This document shows positions 26,838 through 35,300 of a DNA stretch of 64,000 nucleotides, in pieces. The stretch's first letter is position 1. Each line of letters begins with the position of its first letter. Below the pieces are notes generated by a model. It was given only the letters and a program-made list of their open reading frames with translations, ran no database searches and was not told the origin of the DNA. The DNA is taken from contig NZ_LGIC01000031.1 of assembly GCF_001294535.1 (NCBI RefSeq), positions 124,001 through 188,000 of the forward strand. Direction: 5' to 3'. This stretch comes from Cypionkella psychrotolerans (lineage in GTDB: Bacteria > Pseudomonadota > Alphaproteobacteria > Rhodobacterales > Rhodobacteraceae). Made by a program: the position numbers and the translations under genes.

Positions 26838-27806
26838 CTAGATAAGCGCGGCCAGCGGAGGGATGCCTTCGCTGGCTGTGACGCTTTTTAGCGCGGCAGC
26901 GGCGGCGCGGTGGCCAAGGTGAAGGGCTTGCTCGGCGGTCCAGTTTTCGTGGATGGCGTAGATGATGCCTGCGCAGAAGGCGTCTCCGGCACCGACGGGG
27001 CTGAGGATTTCAGCGGGATTTATCGGCTCGGGGCTAGACCAGAGCGCGGATTCGTCCAGCCAGAGGGCGAGGGTGCCGGTGTGCAGAATCACGGTTTTAG
27101 CGCCTTGGGCTTGCAGGGCGGTTGCGGCTTCCAAGATGCGGGCGCGGTCGTCGGGGGCAATGTCGGCGCGGTTGGTGGCGCGGGCGGCTTCGATTTCATT
27201 CAGGAATAGGTAATCTGTGTGTGGCAGGATGGCTTTGACGGTAGCGGCAAAGCGCGGGGTGGCGGATGAGACCAGATCAACGCACGTGATCATGCCTGCG
27301 GCTTGGGCGCGGGCAAGGATGCGGGCGGCGGGGGTTTCTCCGTTGGGTTCCACCGTGTCTAGGGTGGCGAGCAGGTTGGGGTAGCCGAGGTAGAAGATTT
27401 TAGCATTTTGGGCGGCGATGGCTTCGATGGGGATGTCAGCTTCGCTGAGCGCGTCATTGGCGCCGGGATGGTAGAAGAAGGTGCGGCTGTCACCGGGGAC
27501 GTTCATCACTTGGGTGTGGGCGGTCGGGTGGTGCGGGGTTTGCTTTAGCCAGCCTGTGTCGATTTTGGCGCTCGCACAGGCGGCAAGGCAGATTTGCGCA
27601 TGGGTGTCGGTGCCGATCAGACCCACAGCGTACAGCGGCAGGTCGGTCTGGAAGGCGGCGAGGTCTAGGACGACGTTGGCGGCACCACCACCTACCCCGG
27701 TGGCTTCGTGCTGGATACGGACGAGATCACTTTTCTGCGGCCAAGCCTCGATGCTGTGGATGATATCGACGATCCAGTTGCCCGCGCAGGCGATGCCCTT
27801 TCTCAT
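26838..27806 (-). CDS. PfkB-family sugar kinase
   Basis: The 322-residue ribokinase-fold kinase has the N-terminal strand IACAGNWIVDIIHSIEAWP, the substrate/lid loop GVGGGAANVVLDLAAF, and the ATP/catalytic motif SPVGAGDAFCAGIIYAI. It is last in a three-gene minus-strand operon (aldolase, Gfo/Idh/MocA oxidoreductase, kinase) and overlaps the oxidoreductase stop by 4 bp. The substrate is unknown; the context implies a sugar that is oxidised or epimerised, phosphorylated and cleaved. It converges on xylA with only 14 bp between the stops. Confidence 0.9.
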   Translation of the reverse strand: MRKGIACAGNWIVDIIHSIEAWPQKSDLVRIQHEATGVGGGAANVVLDLAAFQTDLPLYAVGLIGTDTHAQICLAACASAKIDTGWLKQTPHHPTAHTQVMNVPGDSRTFFYHPGANDALSEADIPIEAIAAQNAKIFYLGYPNLLATLDTVEPNGETPAARILARAQAAGMITCVDLVSSATPRFAATVKAILPHTDYLFLNEIEAARATNRADIAPDDRARILEAATALQAQGAKTVILHTGTLALWLDESALWSSPEPINPAEILSPVGAGDAFCAGIIYAIHENWTAEQALHLGHRAAAAALKSVTASEGIPPLAALI

Positions 27807-28942
27807 GCGTAGTCCACGCTGACAGTGCGGTTTTCTTTGCCTGCGGTCAGGGCGGCGGTGAGGATAGCGTGATGGGCTGCCGCCTCGGACGGGTGAGCGC
27901 AGGGGAAGCCTGCGGCGTCTCCGCCCGCGAGTTCGTCGATATAGGCGGCCCACATTTGCTGGATGGCATCGGTGAAGCCGAATTCAAAAATACCGCCGGT
28001 GATGCCGGGGAACAAGGGCGTGTAGCCGAGATCTTCGGTTTGCCACGTCTGGGTGCCGCCGTTTTTGTAGTGCATGAACTGCCACTGCCGAGGCGATTTG
28101 GTGGTAAAAAAGGCGCTGCCTTTCATGCCAAGGACGCGGAGCGACCAAGTGTTGGCTTCGCCCGGTGCGATGCGCCACGTCTTTAGCACCATTGGGAAAT
28201 TGCCATAGGTGGTGGGGACGCGGGCGGTGATGGTGGCGTTGTCCCAAGTCTCGCACGGCACCAGATTGCCTTTGCCATCGGGGCGTTGGCTGACACGTTT
28301 CACAAGGCTCGCTTGCACAGTATCGGGGCGCCAGCCGAGGCGGAGCGGGACGTGCAGAACATGCATCCCCAGATCGCCCATGCAGCCATATTCGCCGTTC
28401 ACCGCCTGCATCCGCTTCCAGTTGATCACCTTGTCGGGGTTGATATCGGAGGAATGCAGGAAGCTGGCTTCGACTTCGAGAATATCGCCAGCCGCGCCGG
28501 ACCATACGAAGTCGATGACCTTTTGCGCGCCGGGGTAGAACGGCATTTCCGACGAGCAGCGCACGGTAAGTTCTGGGTGAGCTGCGATGGCGGCCATGAT
28601 GCTGCGGTTTTGGGCGAGGTCCATGCCGAAGGGTTTTTCGCCGAACAGGTGTTTTCCGGCGTTGAGAATGTCGGGATAGATTTGGGCGTGTAGGACGTGG
28701 GGAACGGCGCAGTAGACGGCATCCACGTCAGGGTTTTTCAACAGGTCGTGATAGTCGGTGGTGGTTTGAATCTCACCCAGATGGGTGGCGAACCAATCCA
28801 TCAGCGCGGGGTTGGTGTCGCAGACCGCGACGATGCGCGGTTTGGCTTTGGGATTGGCCAAGTGCAGCCAGCGCGCGGCGGCGGAGGCGAATTCGCGGCC
28901 CATCAGGCCACACCCAATGATACCGAAGCGGATTTCTTTCAT
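27803..28942 (-). CDS. Gfo/Idh/MocA-family oxidoreductase
   Basis: The 379-residue NAD(P)-dependent sugar or inositol dehydrogenase has the Rossmann motif FGIIGCGLMGREFASAAAR. The family EKP motif occurs as HLFGEKPFGMDLAQN (about residue 110). The C-terminal substrate domain contains GCMGDLGMHVLHVPL, with the expected D/H pair. It is the middle gene of the aldolase-oxidoreductase-kinase operon, 4 bp after the aldolase. The start at 28942 fits MKEIRFGIIG; the frame is open a little further upstream. Confidence 0.92.
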   Translation of the reverse strand: MKEIRFGIIGCGLMGREFASAAARWLHLANPKAKPRIVAVCDTNPALMDWFATHLGEIQTTTDYHDLLKNPDVDAVYCAVPHVLHAQIYPDILNAGKHLFGEKPFGMDLAQNRSIMAAIAAHPELTVRCSSEMPFYPGAQKVIDFVWSGAAGDILEVEASFLHSSDINPDKVINWKRMQAVNGEYGCMGDLGMHVLHVPLRLGWRPDTVQASLVKRVSQRPDGKGNLVPCETWDNATITARVPTTYGNFPMVLKTWRIAPGEANTWSLRVLGMKGSAFFTTKSPRQWQFMHYKNGGTQTWQTEDLGYTPLFPGITGGIFEFGFTDAIQQMWAAYIDELAGGDAAGFPCAHPSEAAAHHAILTAALTAGKENRTVSVDYA

Positions 28943-28946
28943 CGCT

Positions 28947-29771
28947 TCAGGCCAGATGCTTGGCGGCGTCGGTGGCGCTGGCTTTGTCATGCACAATCGC
29001 CATCAAGGCGCGGGTCATGCCGCCGGGGTTGGCGTGTTGCACGACATTGCGGCCATAGACGATGCCGCGCGCGCCTTGTTGCATCAGCTCGTGCGTGCGG
29101 GCGAGGATTTCGGCGTCAGAAACGCGACCGCCACCACGCACCAGAACCGGGATGCCTTGGGCGATTTCTATGACGCGATGGTATTCGGAAACATCGGTGC
29201 AGGGATCGGCTTTGATGATATCGGCGCCGAGTTCAGCGGCTTGGCGGACGAGGGGCAGGATTTTGGCGATGTCACCATCAACCATATAGCCGCCCTTGGC
29301 ATTGTCTTGCATCACAAGCGGTTCGACCATCAGCGGCATGCCGTAGATTTCACATTCGCGCTTCAGGGCGTTCACGTTCCGCACACAATCGCGGTAAAGT
29401 TCGGGTTGATTGGGCAGGAGCAGCAGGTTCACCACAACACAGGCGGCGTCGAGGACGAGGCCTTGTTCGACCGGGCGGTCGATGACTTCGGAGTAAAGGC
29501 TGCGCGGCAGCGGGGTGCCGTAGACGTTGGCGATATCGGTGCGCAAAACCAGCGCGGGGCGGTTTTTGCCGGGGATGGCTTGCAGGATTCTCGCGGTGCC
29601 GGGGGGGAGCTGGATGGCATCGGGGGCGGCGGCTGCGACGGTTTGGATGGATTTTGTCATGTTTTCGATGCCGCCAAGGAAGGAGGCCTCATTGAACATG
29701 CCGTGGTCGATGGCAACATCAAAGCAGTTGCCCGAGGGCGCGAACAGGCGGTTGAGGCGAGCGGTGTTCAT
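28947..29771 (-). CDS. DhnA/LacD-type class I aldolase
   Basis: The 274-residue TIM-barrel aldolase belongs to the FbaB/LsrF/DeoC-like group. The N-terminal FDVAIDHGMF and the Schiff-base lysine K187 in GADIIKADPCTDV identify it, with the phosphate loop near LVRGGGRVSD. It is the first gene of a three-gene operon with the oxidoreductase and PfkB kinase, directly behind a perfect LacI-type operator. It probably cleaves the phosphorylated product of those enzymes. It is not a standard fructose-bisphosphate aldolase by context. Confidence 0.88.
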   Translation of the reverse strand: MNTARLNRLFAPSGNCFDVAIDHGMFNEASFLGGIENMTKSIQTVAAAAPDAIQLPPGTARILQAIPGKNRPALVLRTDIANVYGTPLPRSLYSEVIDRPVEQGLVLDAACVVVNLLLLPNQPELYRDCVRNVNALKRECEIYGMPLMVEPLVMQDNAKGGYMVDGDIAKILPLVRQAAELGADIIKADPCTDVSEYHRVIEIAQGIPVLVRGGGRVSDAEILARTHELMQQGARGIVYGRNVVQHANPGGMTRALMAIVHDKASATDAAKHLA

Positions 29772-29786
29772 GGCTTGATCCTGCTA

Positions 29787-29802
29787 GTGAAAACGTTTTC
29801 AC
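29787..29802. promoter_or_regulatory. Perfect LacI-family operator
   Basis: GTGAAAACGTTTTCAC is a complete 16-bp palindrome with a central CG. It lies 15 bp upstream of the aldolase start codon on the minus strand. A related site precedes xylB. The regulator gene is not in the window. Confidence 0.8.
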
Positions 29803-29918
29803 AATCGGTATCGGTGGGTGTGGATTCTGTCAACGGCAAAGGAAAATCCTGACATGGCGAGGGTTTGCTTGGCGGTTGCAGATGGTCTAGCCTTGGCGTG
29901 AAATGGCAGGAGATGGCG

Positions 29919-31286
29919 ATGGAATGGCAGCAGTATCTGAACGCGGAGCAGGCGCGGTTTGTGCAGGAATTGCTGGCGTTTGTGCGGATTCCGTCGGTTT
30001 CGGCCAAGCCCGAGAATATCCCGGATGTGGTGCGGGCGGCGGAATGGGTGGCGGCGCGGTTGACGGCGGCGGGGGTGGACGGGGCCGAGGTGCTGCCGAC
30101 GGCGGGGCATCCGGTGGTCTGTGGGCATTGGCTGCACGCGGGGGCCGATAAGCCGACGATCCTGATCTATGGGCATTTCGATGTGCAGCCTGCAGAGCCG
30201 TTTGAGCTGTGGGACAGCCCGCCGTTTGAACCTGAGGTGCGCGATGGCAAGGTCTGGGGGCGCGGGGCTTCGGATGACAAGGGCGGCATGTTGGTGCCCA
30301 TTCTGGCGGTGGAATCGCTGCTGAAAACCACGGGGCGCTTGCCAGTGAATGTGAAGTTTTTCTTTGAGGGGCAGGAGGAGATCGGCTCCCCAGATCTGCC
30401 ACCTTTTGTGGCGGCCAATGTGGATCGGCTGACGGCGGATATGATTTTCTCTGCCGATGGGCTGCAATATGCGCCAGATCAGCCACAGATCGTTGAGGCG
30501 TTGAAGGGGTTGGTAAAGGCCGAGATCGTGGTGCGGGGGCCAAGATCGGACCAACACTCGGGCCTGCATGGCGGTGGGATTGCCAATCCGGCGATGGCTT
30601 TGGCGCATCTGCTGGCGTCGATGAAATCGGCAGACGGGCTGGTGACGGTCGATGGGTTCTATGACGATGTGGTGGGGCTGACCGAGGCGGATCGGGCGGC
30701 GATTGCGCGGATCCCCTATGATGAGGCCAGCTATCTGGCGGAAACCGGTGCGTCTGCGGTGTTTGGCGAGCCGGGGTACACGACACGCGAACGGCTGTGG
30801 GCGCGTCCGACGCTGGATGTGAACGGGTTGACGAGCGGGTGGCAGGGGATTGGCTCGAAAACCGTGCATCCGGCAGAGGCGCGGGCGAAGATCACCTGTC
30901 GGTTGGTGGCAGCGCAGGATCCTGCAAAGATTTTAGCAGCTTTGGAAGCGCATGTGCAGGCGCATTGCCCCGCCGGGGTGACGGCTGAACTGGAGCCGGG
31001 GTCGGGCGGCGCGGGGCCGTTTTTGGTGCCATCGGGTCATAATGCGACGGGGATCGCGACGCAGGTGTTGGAGGAGGTTTACGGTAAAGCCCCGTATCGC
31101 ACGCGGTTGGGAGGGTCTATTCCGGTGATGACGACCTTGCTGGAGGTGCTGGGGGTTCATGCGGTGATGTTTGGATTTTCGCATGATGACGAGAACCTGC
31201 ACGCGCCGAATGAGTTCTTCCGGCTGGAAGCGTTTCGGTTGGGCCAAGCGGCTTATGTGCGGCTGTTGCAGCGGTTGGGGGCGTGA
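29919..31286 (+). CDS. M20-family metallopeptidase (dipeptidase)
   Basis: The 455-residue zinc peptidase binds two metals: H and D in ILIYGHFDVQPAEP, D in GRGASDDKGG, the catalytic/metal E pair in FFEGQEEIGSPDL, and the C-terminal H in DDENLHAPNE. The inserted dimerisation domain spans about residues 180-340. It resembles carnosinase/PepV-like dipeptidases. GGCAGGAG is placed for the ATG at 29919; an ATG two codons earlier is too close to it. It is likely cytoplasmic, with no signal peptide. Confidence 0.92.
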   Translation: MEWQQYLNAEQARFVQELLAFVRIPSVSAKPENIPDVVRAAEWVAARLTAAGVDGAEVLPTAGHPVVCGHWLHAGADKPTILIYGHFDVQPAEPFELWDSPPFEPEVRDGKVWGRGASDDKGGMLVPILAVESLLKTTGRLPVNVKFFFEGQEEIGSPDLPPFVAANVDRLTADMIFSADGLQYAPDQPQIVEALKGLVKAEIVVRGPRSDQHSGLHGGGIANPAMALAHLLASMKSADGLVTVDGFYDDVVGLTEADRAAIARIPYDEASYLAETGASAVFGEPGYTTRERLWARPTLDVNGLTSGWQGIGSKTVHPAEARAKITCRLVAAQDPAKILAALEAHVQAHCPAGVTAELEPGSGGAGPFLVPSGHNATGIATQVLEEVYGKAPYRTRLGGSIPVMTTLLEVLGVHAVMFGFSHDDENLHAPNEFFRLEAFRLGQAAYVRLLQRLGA

Positions 31287-31298
31287 GGCGACAGGCGC

Positions 31299-31316
31299 GG
31301 TGCGCTGAAGCGCACC
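31299..31316. terminator. Hairpin between convergent M20 peptidase and GntR genes
   Basis: The perfect 7-bp stem GGTGCGC/GCGCACC has a TGAA tetraloop and is followed by CTACG. This sequence type recurs in many proteobacterial genomes as a palindromic repeat. Here it probably blocks read-through in both directions. Confidence 0.55.
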
Positions 31317-31336
31317 CTACGCATCAGGACAAAGCA

Positions 31337-31987
31337 TCAGGACAGCGCCGCCAGTAGGTCCATGGCGGTGATTTGGTCGAATTGGACGTGGCGGTGCATC
31401 AGGGTCTCGGCCCCGGCTGCATCGCGGGCGAAGATCAGCGTGGCGATGGCGCGGTGCTCAGTGGCAGAGGTGGCGATGGCCCCGGCATAGCGGTAGCGGG
31501 CACGGTAATAGGCCAGAAGCTTGCGGGCATTGGTTTTGATCATCTCGGTCAAGAACGGGTTGCCTGCGGCCAGCGCCACACATTCATGAAAGCGCAGGTT
31601 CAGCTGGTAATAGGCATCGGGGTTGGCGTCGCCTTGTTCGGTCGAGAATGTCTCACAGGCTTGCACGGCGGCTTCTAGCGCTGTGGCCCAAGACACCGAC
31701 AGACGGCGGGCGGCGAGGCCTGCGGCTTGACCTTCAAGTTTGGCGTGAACTTCGAGGATGGCCAAGAATTCCTCAAGGCTGGGGCGGAACACTGTCGCCC
31801 CCTTGCGCGGCAGGCGGCGCACAAGGCCCATGGCTTCGAGTTGTAAGATAGCTTCACGGACGGGGGTGCGGGAGACGGTGAATTCGGCGACCAGTTCGGC
31901 CTCATCAATCAGATCGCCGGGGTTGAGGCGGCCTGTGTCGATCCACGATAGGATCTTATTGGTGAGGGTTTCGGTTTGGCCTGCCAT
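31337..31987 (-). CDS. GntR-family regulator with FCD domain
   Basis: The 216-residue regulator has an N-terminal winged helix (LNPGDLIDEAELVAEFTVSR, then TPVREAILQLEAMG). The C-terminal FCD domain (about residues 75-205) has metal-ligand candidates in LNLRFHE and TEHRAI. It has no adjacent partner gene on its strand. The convergent M20 peptidase is the only close neighbour, so its target is unclear. Confidence 0.87.
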   Translation of the reverse strand: MAGQTETLTNKILSWIDTGRLNPGDLIDEAELVAEFTVSRTPVREAILQLEAMGLVRRLPRKGATVFRPSLEEFLAILEVHAKLEGQAAGLAARRLSVSWATALEAAVQACETFSTEQGDANPDAYYQLNLRFHECVALAAGNPFLTEMIKTNARKLLAYYRARYRYAGAIATSATEHRAIATLIFARDAAGAETLMHRHVQFDQITAMDLLAALS

Positions 31988-32320
31988 GTCTGATCAAAAG
32001 ACCGAAAAGGCTGTCAGGTAAAGGGGGATAGCCGGAATACTTCATGTAACGTCCGGTTGATTGTTTCGAAAATGCAACCAATGGGAGATTGACGCGTAAT
32101 GGCTTCCGCGCCATGGCTGCACGAAAGAAGATGATCTGTAGCGCGAAAGCCGCAAATGTAGCTGAAATGAGGGGGAAATCTGACAAATTCAAGGCACGCT
32201 CGGCCGAACCACTAGAAATCGCATCGCGACCTTTGTATCCCTATCAGCAATCAGCCCCCGAAAGTGGGGCGAATAACACGCCGGGCACGAAAGCCTGGGT
32301 TTTTGAGGCGGAGCAGTAAG
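31988..32320 (+). promoter_or_regulatory. Long leader/promoter region of the adhesin operon
   Basis: These 333 bp lie between divergent gntR and the adhesin gene, with no convincing coding frame. Two stem-loops lie close to the start codon. One is GCCCC(C)GAAAG(T)GGGGC at 32254-32270. The other, CCGGGC-ACGAAA-GCCTGG, is followed by GTTTTT at 32281-32304. The second resembles an intrinsic terminator placed immediately before the ribosome-binding site, suggesting control of read-through. Confidence 0.5.
32281..32304 (+). terminator. Attenuator-like hairpin in the adhesin leader
   Basis: The 6-bp stem CCGGGC/GCCTGG (one G-U pair) with loop ACGAAA is followed by G and five T residues. It ends 17 bp before the adhesin start codon. 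Its position inside the leader makes it a candidate conditional terminator. Confidence 0.45.
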
Positions 32321-35300
32321 ATGGTAAAAGCGATTGATTTCGCGGTCCGCAATGTTGCGGGCGGCGCGCAGCATGGCAGTGTCGCAGGCAACAGCCAAGG
32401 CAATTTCATTCAGGTTGGTTCGGGCGATAGCGTTTCACTGAACCTCTCCCGCGCAAGCGTGGTGGGCTATGAGCAGCAGGGCGGCGATTTGCTGGTCAAG
32501 CTGTCGGATGGCCGCAGCATCGTGCTGAGCAACTATTTCAACGAACAGCCGGGAGATGTGAACCATCTCTATCTTTCCTCGGATGGCGAGATCACCGAAG
32601 TGATCGTCCACGAGGGTCAAGGCGGCGTGCTGGCGGCGGATTACGGACCGGTCAGCGGCTGGGACAAGTGGAGCCCGCTCGACGATATGCGCTTTACCCA
32701 AGCGGATAGCATCTCGGATGTGGCGATGGTGTCGAACGAGCCTGCTGGCATGGCGCCGTTTGTGCCGGGCCTTCTGGGCTTGGGCGGTTTTGGCGCGATT
32801 GCTGCCGGGGCTGGCGCGATTGCTGTGATTGCTGGTGGCGGTGGTTCGGGTGGTGGCGGTGGTGGTGGCACGCCTGACACGACCCCGCCTGCGGTGGCTG
32901 TGACCGAGGGCACCAAATCGGTGAACCATGTTGAGAATGCCGCAGATTATGTGAATGGCGTGGTGATCGCTGGCACCAGCGAGCCGGGTGCGAAGATCGA
33001 CGTTTTGGTCAATGGCCATACGCAGACTACCGTGGTGGATAGCACTGGGCACTGGACAGTGACCTTCCCGACGAAGGAAGTGGATCCCGGCGAATATGAA
33101 ATTCCGGTGGTGGTGAAGGCCACCGATGCAGCGGGCAACAGCACGACCTGGAACGATGTTCTGGTGGTCGATACCATGCCGAACCCGATCGACTTTGATG
33201 CAGTGACGGGCGACGACAAGGTGAACTTTGTCGAGAATTCGACCGGATTGGTGGTGGCAGGCACCTCGATTGCGGGCGCGACTTTGGATGTGACGCTGAA
33301 TGGCGTGACGAACACGGTTGTGGTCGGCTCGGACGGGCATTGGACCACGACCTATCCGACTGGCACCCTGCCCGCTGGGGAATATACCCAAACGATTACC
33401 GCGACTTCGACGGATAACCACGGCAATACCTCGACCTCGACCCATACGTTCGCGGTGGATACCGAGACTTCGGTGGCCTTCACAGGCACGCCGGGTGGCG
33501 ACGGCATGGTGAACGCAAGCGAAGCGGCAGCGGGTGTGGTGCTGAACGGCACAGCGCAGGCGGGGGCATCGGTTTCGGTGGCATGGAATGGCACGACGCT
33601 GACCACGACCGCCAATTCGAGCGGAGTGTGGTCGGTGACCTATCCGGTGGGCTCGGTGACGGCGGGCACTTATACGTCGACCGCAACGGCGACGGCGACC
33701 GATAGCTTTGGCAACACCGCGACGGCAACCCAAGTGGTGAATGTCGACACTGAAACCTCGGTGACGGTGAACAATGGCCAGTCGGGCGGCGATGATGTGA
33801 TCTCTGGCGCTGAAGCTGCCGCTGGGGTGGCGTTGACCGGCACGGCGGAAGCTGGTGCTACGGTTGTGGTGACGATGGGCGCGGTTAGCCACACTGTCAC
33901 GGCAAGCGCTTCTGGCGCTTGGACCGCAAATTTTGCGGCCAGCGAAGTGACACCCGGCACCTATGACACGGTGGTTTCGGTGGTTTCGACCGATCTTGTA
34001 GGCAACAGCGCATCCACCACACATAACATCCATGTCGACACCCAGACTTCGGTTGCGGTGAATGCGGGCCAAGCTGGCGGCGATGATCTTGTCAACGCGG
34101 CAGAGGCAGCGGGCGGGCTGGTTTTGACTGGCACGGCGGAAGCGGGCGCTCAGGTGACGGTGGTGTTCCAAGGTGCGACCAGAATCGTAACCGCCAGTTC
34201 GACAGGGACTTGGAGCGCAAATTACACTGCCAGCGAAGTGCGCAGCGGCACCTATGACTCGACGGTGCAGGTGTCTTCGGTGGATGCGGTTGGCAATACC
34301 GCGACCACCACGCACAGCCTGCATGTTGACACCGAGATCGCAGTGGCGATCCCGGCGGGTCAGGCGGGCGGCGATGATGCAATCTCGGGCGCTGAACAGG
34401 CGGCTGGGCTGGTGCTGAACGGCACGGCGGATGCAGGGGCGACGGTTGTTGTTACCATGCAAGGCGTCAGCCATACCGTGACCGCAAGCGCTGCTGGCAC
34501 CTGGAGCGCGAATTTCGCGCCTAGCCAAGTGGCGGCCGGGACTTATGACTCGGTCGTGACGGTGCGGGCAACGGATGCGGCGGGCAACGTGGCAACCGCG
34601 TCGCATACCGTGCATGTCGATACCGAAACCAATGTGGCGATCACTGTCGGCCAAGCGGGCGGCGATGACATCATCAGCGGCGCGGAAGAAGCGGTTGGTG
34701 TGGCGCTGACCGGGACGGCCGAAGCGGGTGCAAGCGTGGTTGTGACGCTGGATGGTGTGAGCCATACCGTTATCGCCAGCAGTGCAGGCACTTGGACTGC
34801 GAATTTCTCGACCAGTGAAATCCGCTCGGGCACTTATGCCACGACCGCGACGGCTGTGGCGACCGATGCTTTGGGCAACACCGCCAGGACCAGCCATGTG
34901 GTGAATGTCGATACCGAGGTGGTGCCGTTTGACCGTGCGACCCTGTCGACCGGAGCGGATGTGATCCTGAACGCGGCAGAGGCCACCAGCGGTTTGACCG
35001 TGACGGGCCATGTTGAAGCGGGCTCGTCGGTGATGATCAAGTTCGGCAGCGGCGCGCAACATGCGGCCACTGTTGCAGCCGATGGCAGCTGGAGCTTCAC
35101 CATTCCGGCGGGCGAAATCCCGGCGGGTGAGAACTCGGTGACGCTGACGGCGGTGGCGACGGATCATGTTGGCAACGTCTCGACCCTGACCGAGCAGGTT
35201 GCGGTGGATACCATCGTGCGCAACTTCAGCCATGTTGAGGTGATTGCGGGCGACGATATTTTGAACGCAGCTGAACGCGCGGCTGGCCTGACGCTGACCG

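Noticed and set aside
32221-32320. c-di-GMP-I riboswitch in the adhesin leader
   Set aside because: A GAAA hairpin and 'ACGAAAGCC' recall the class, but the GGCAAACC and GGTAGC...GGGTTACC elements are absent.
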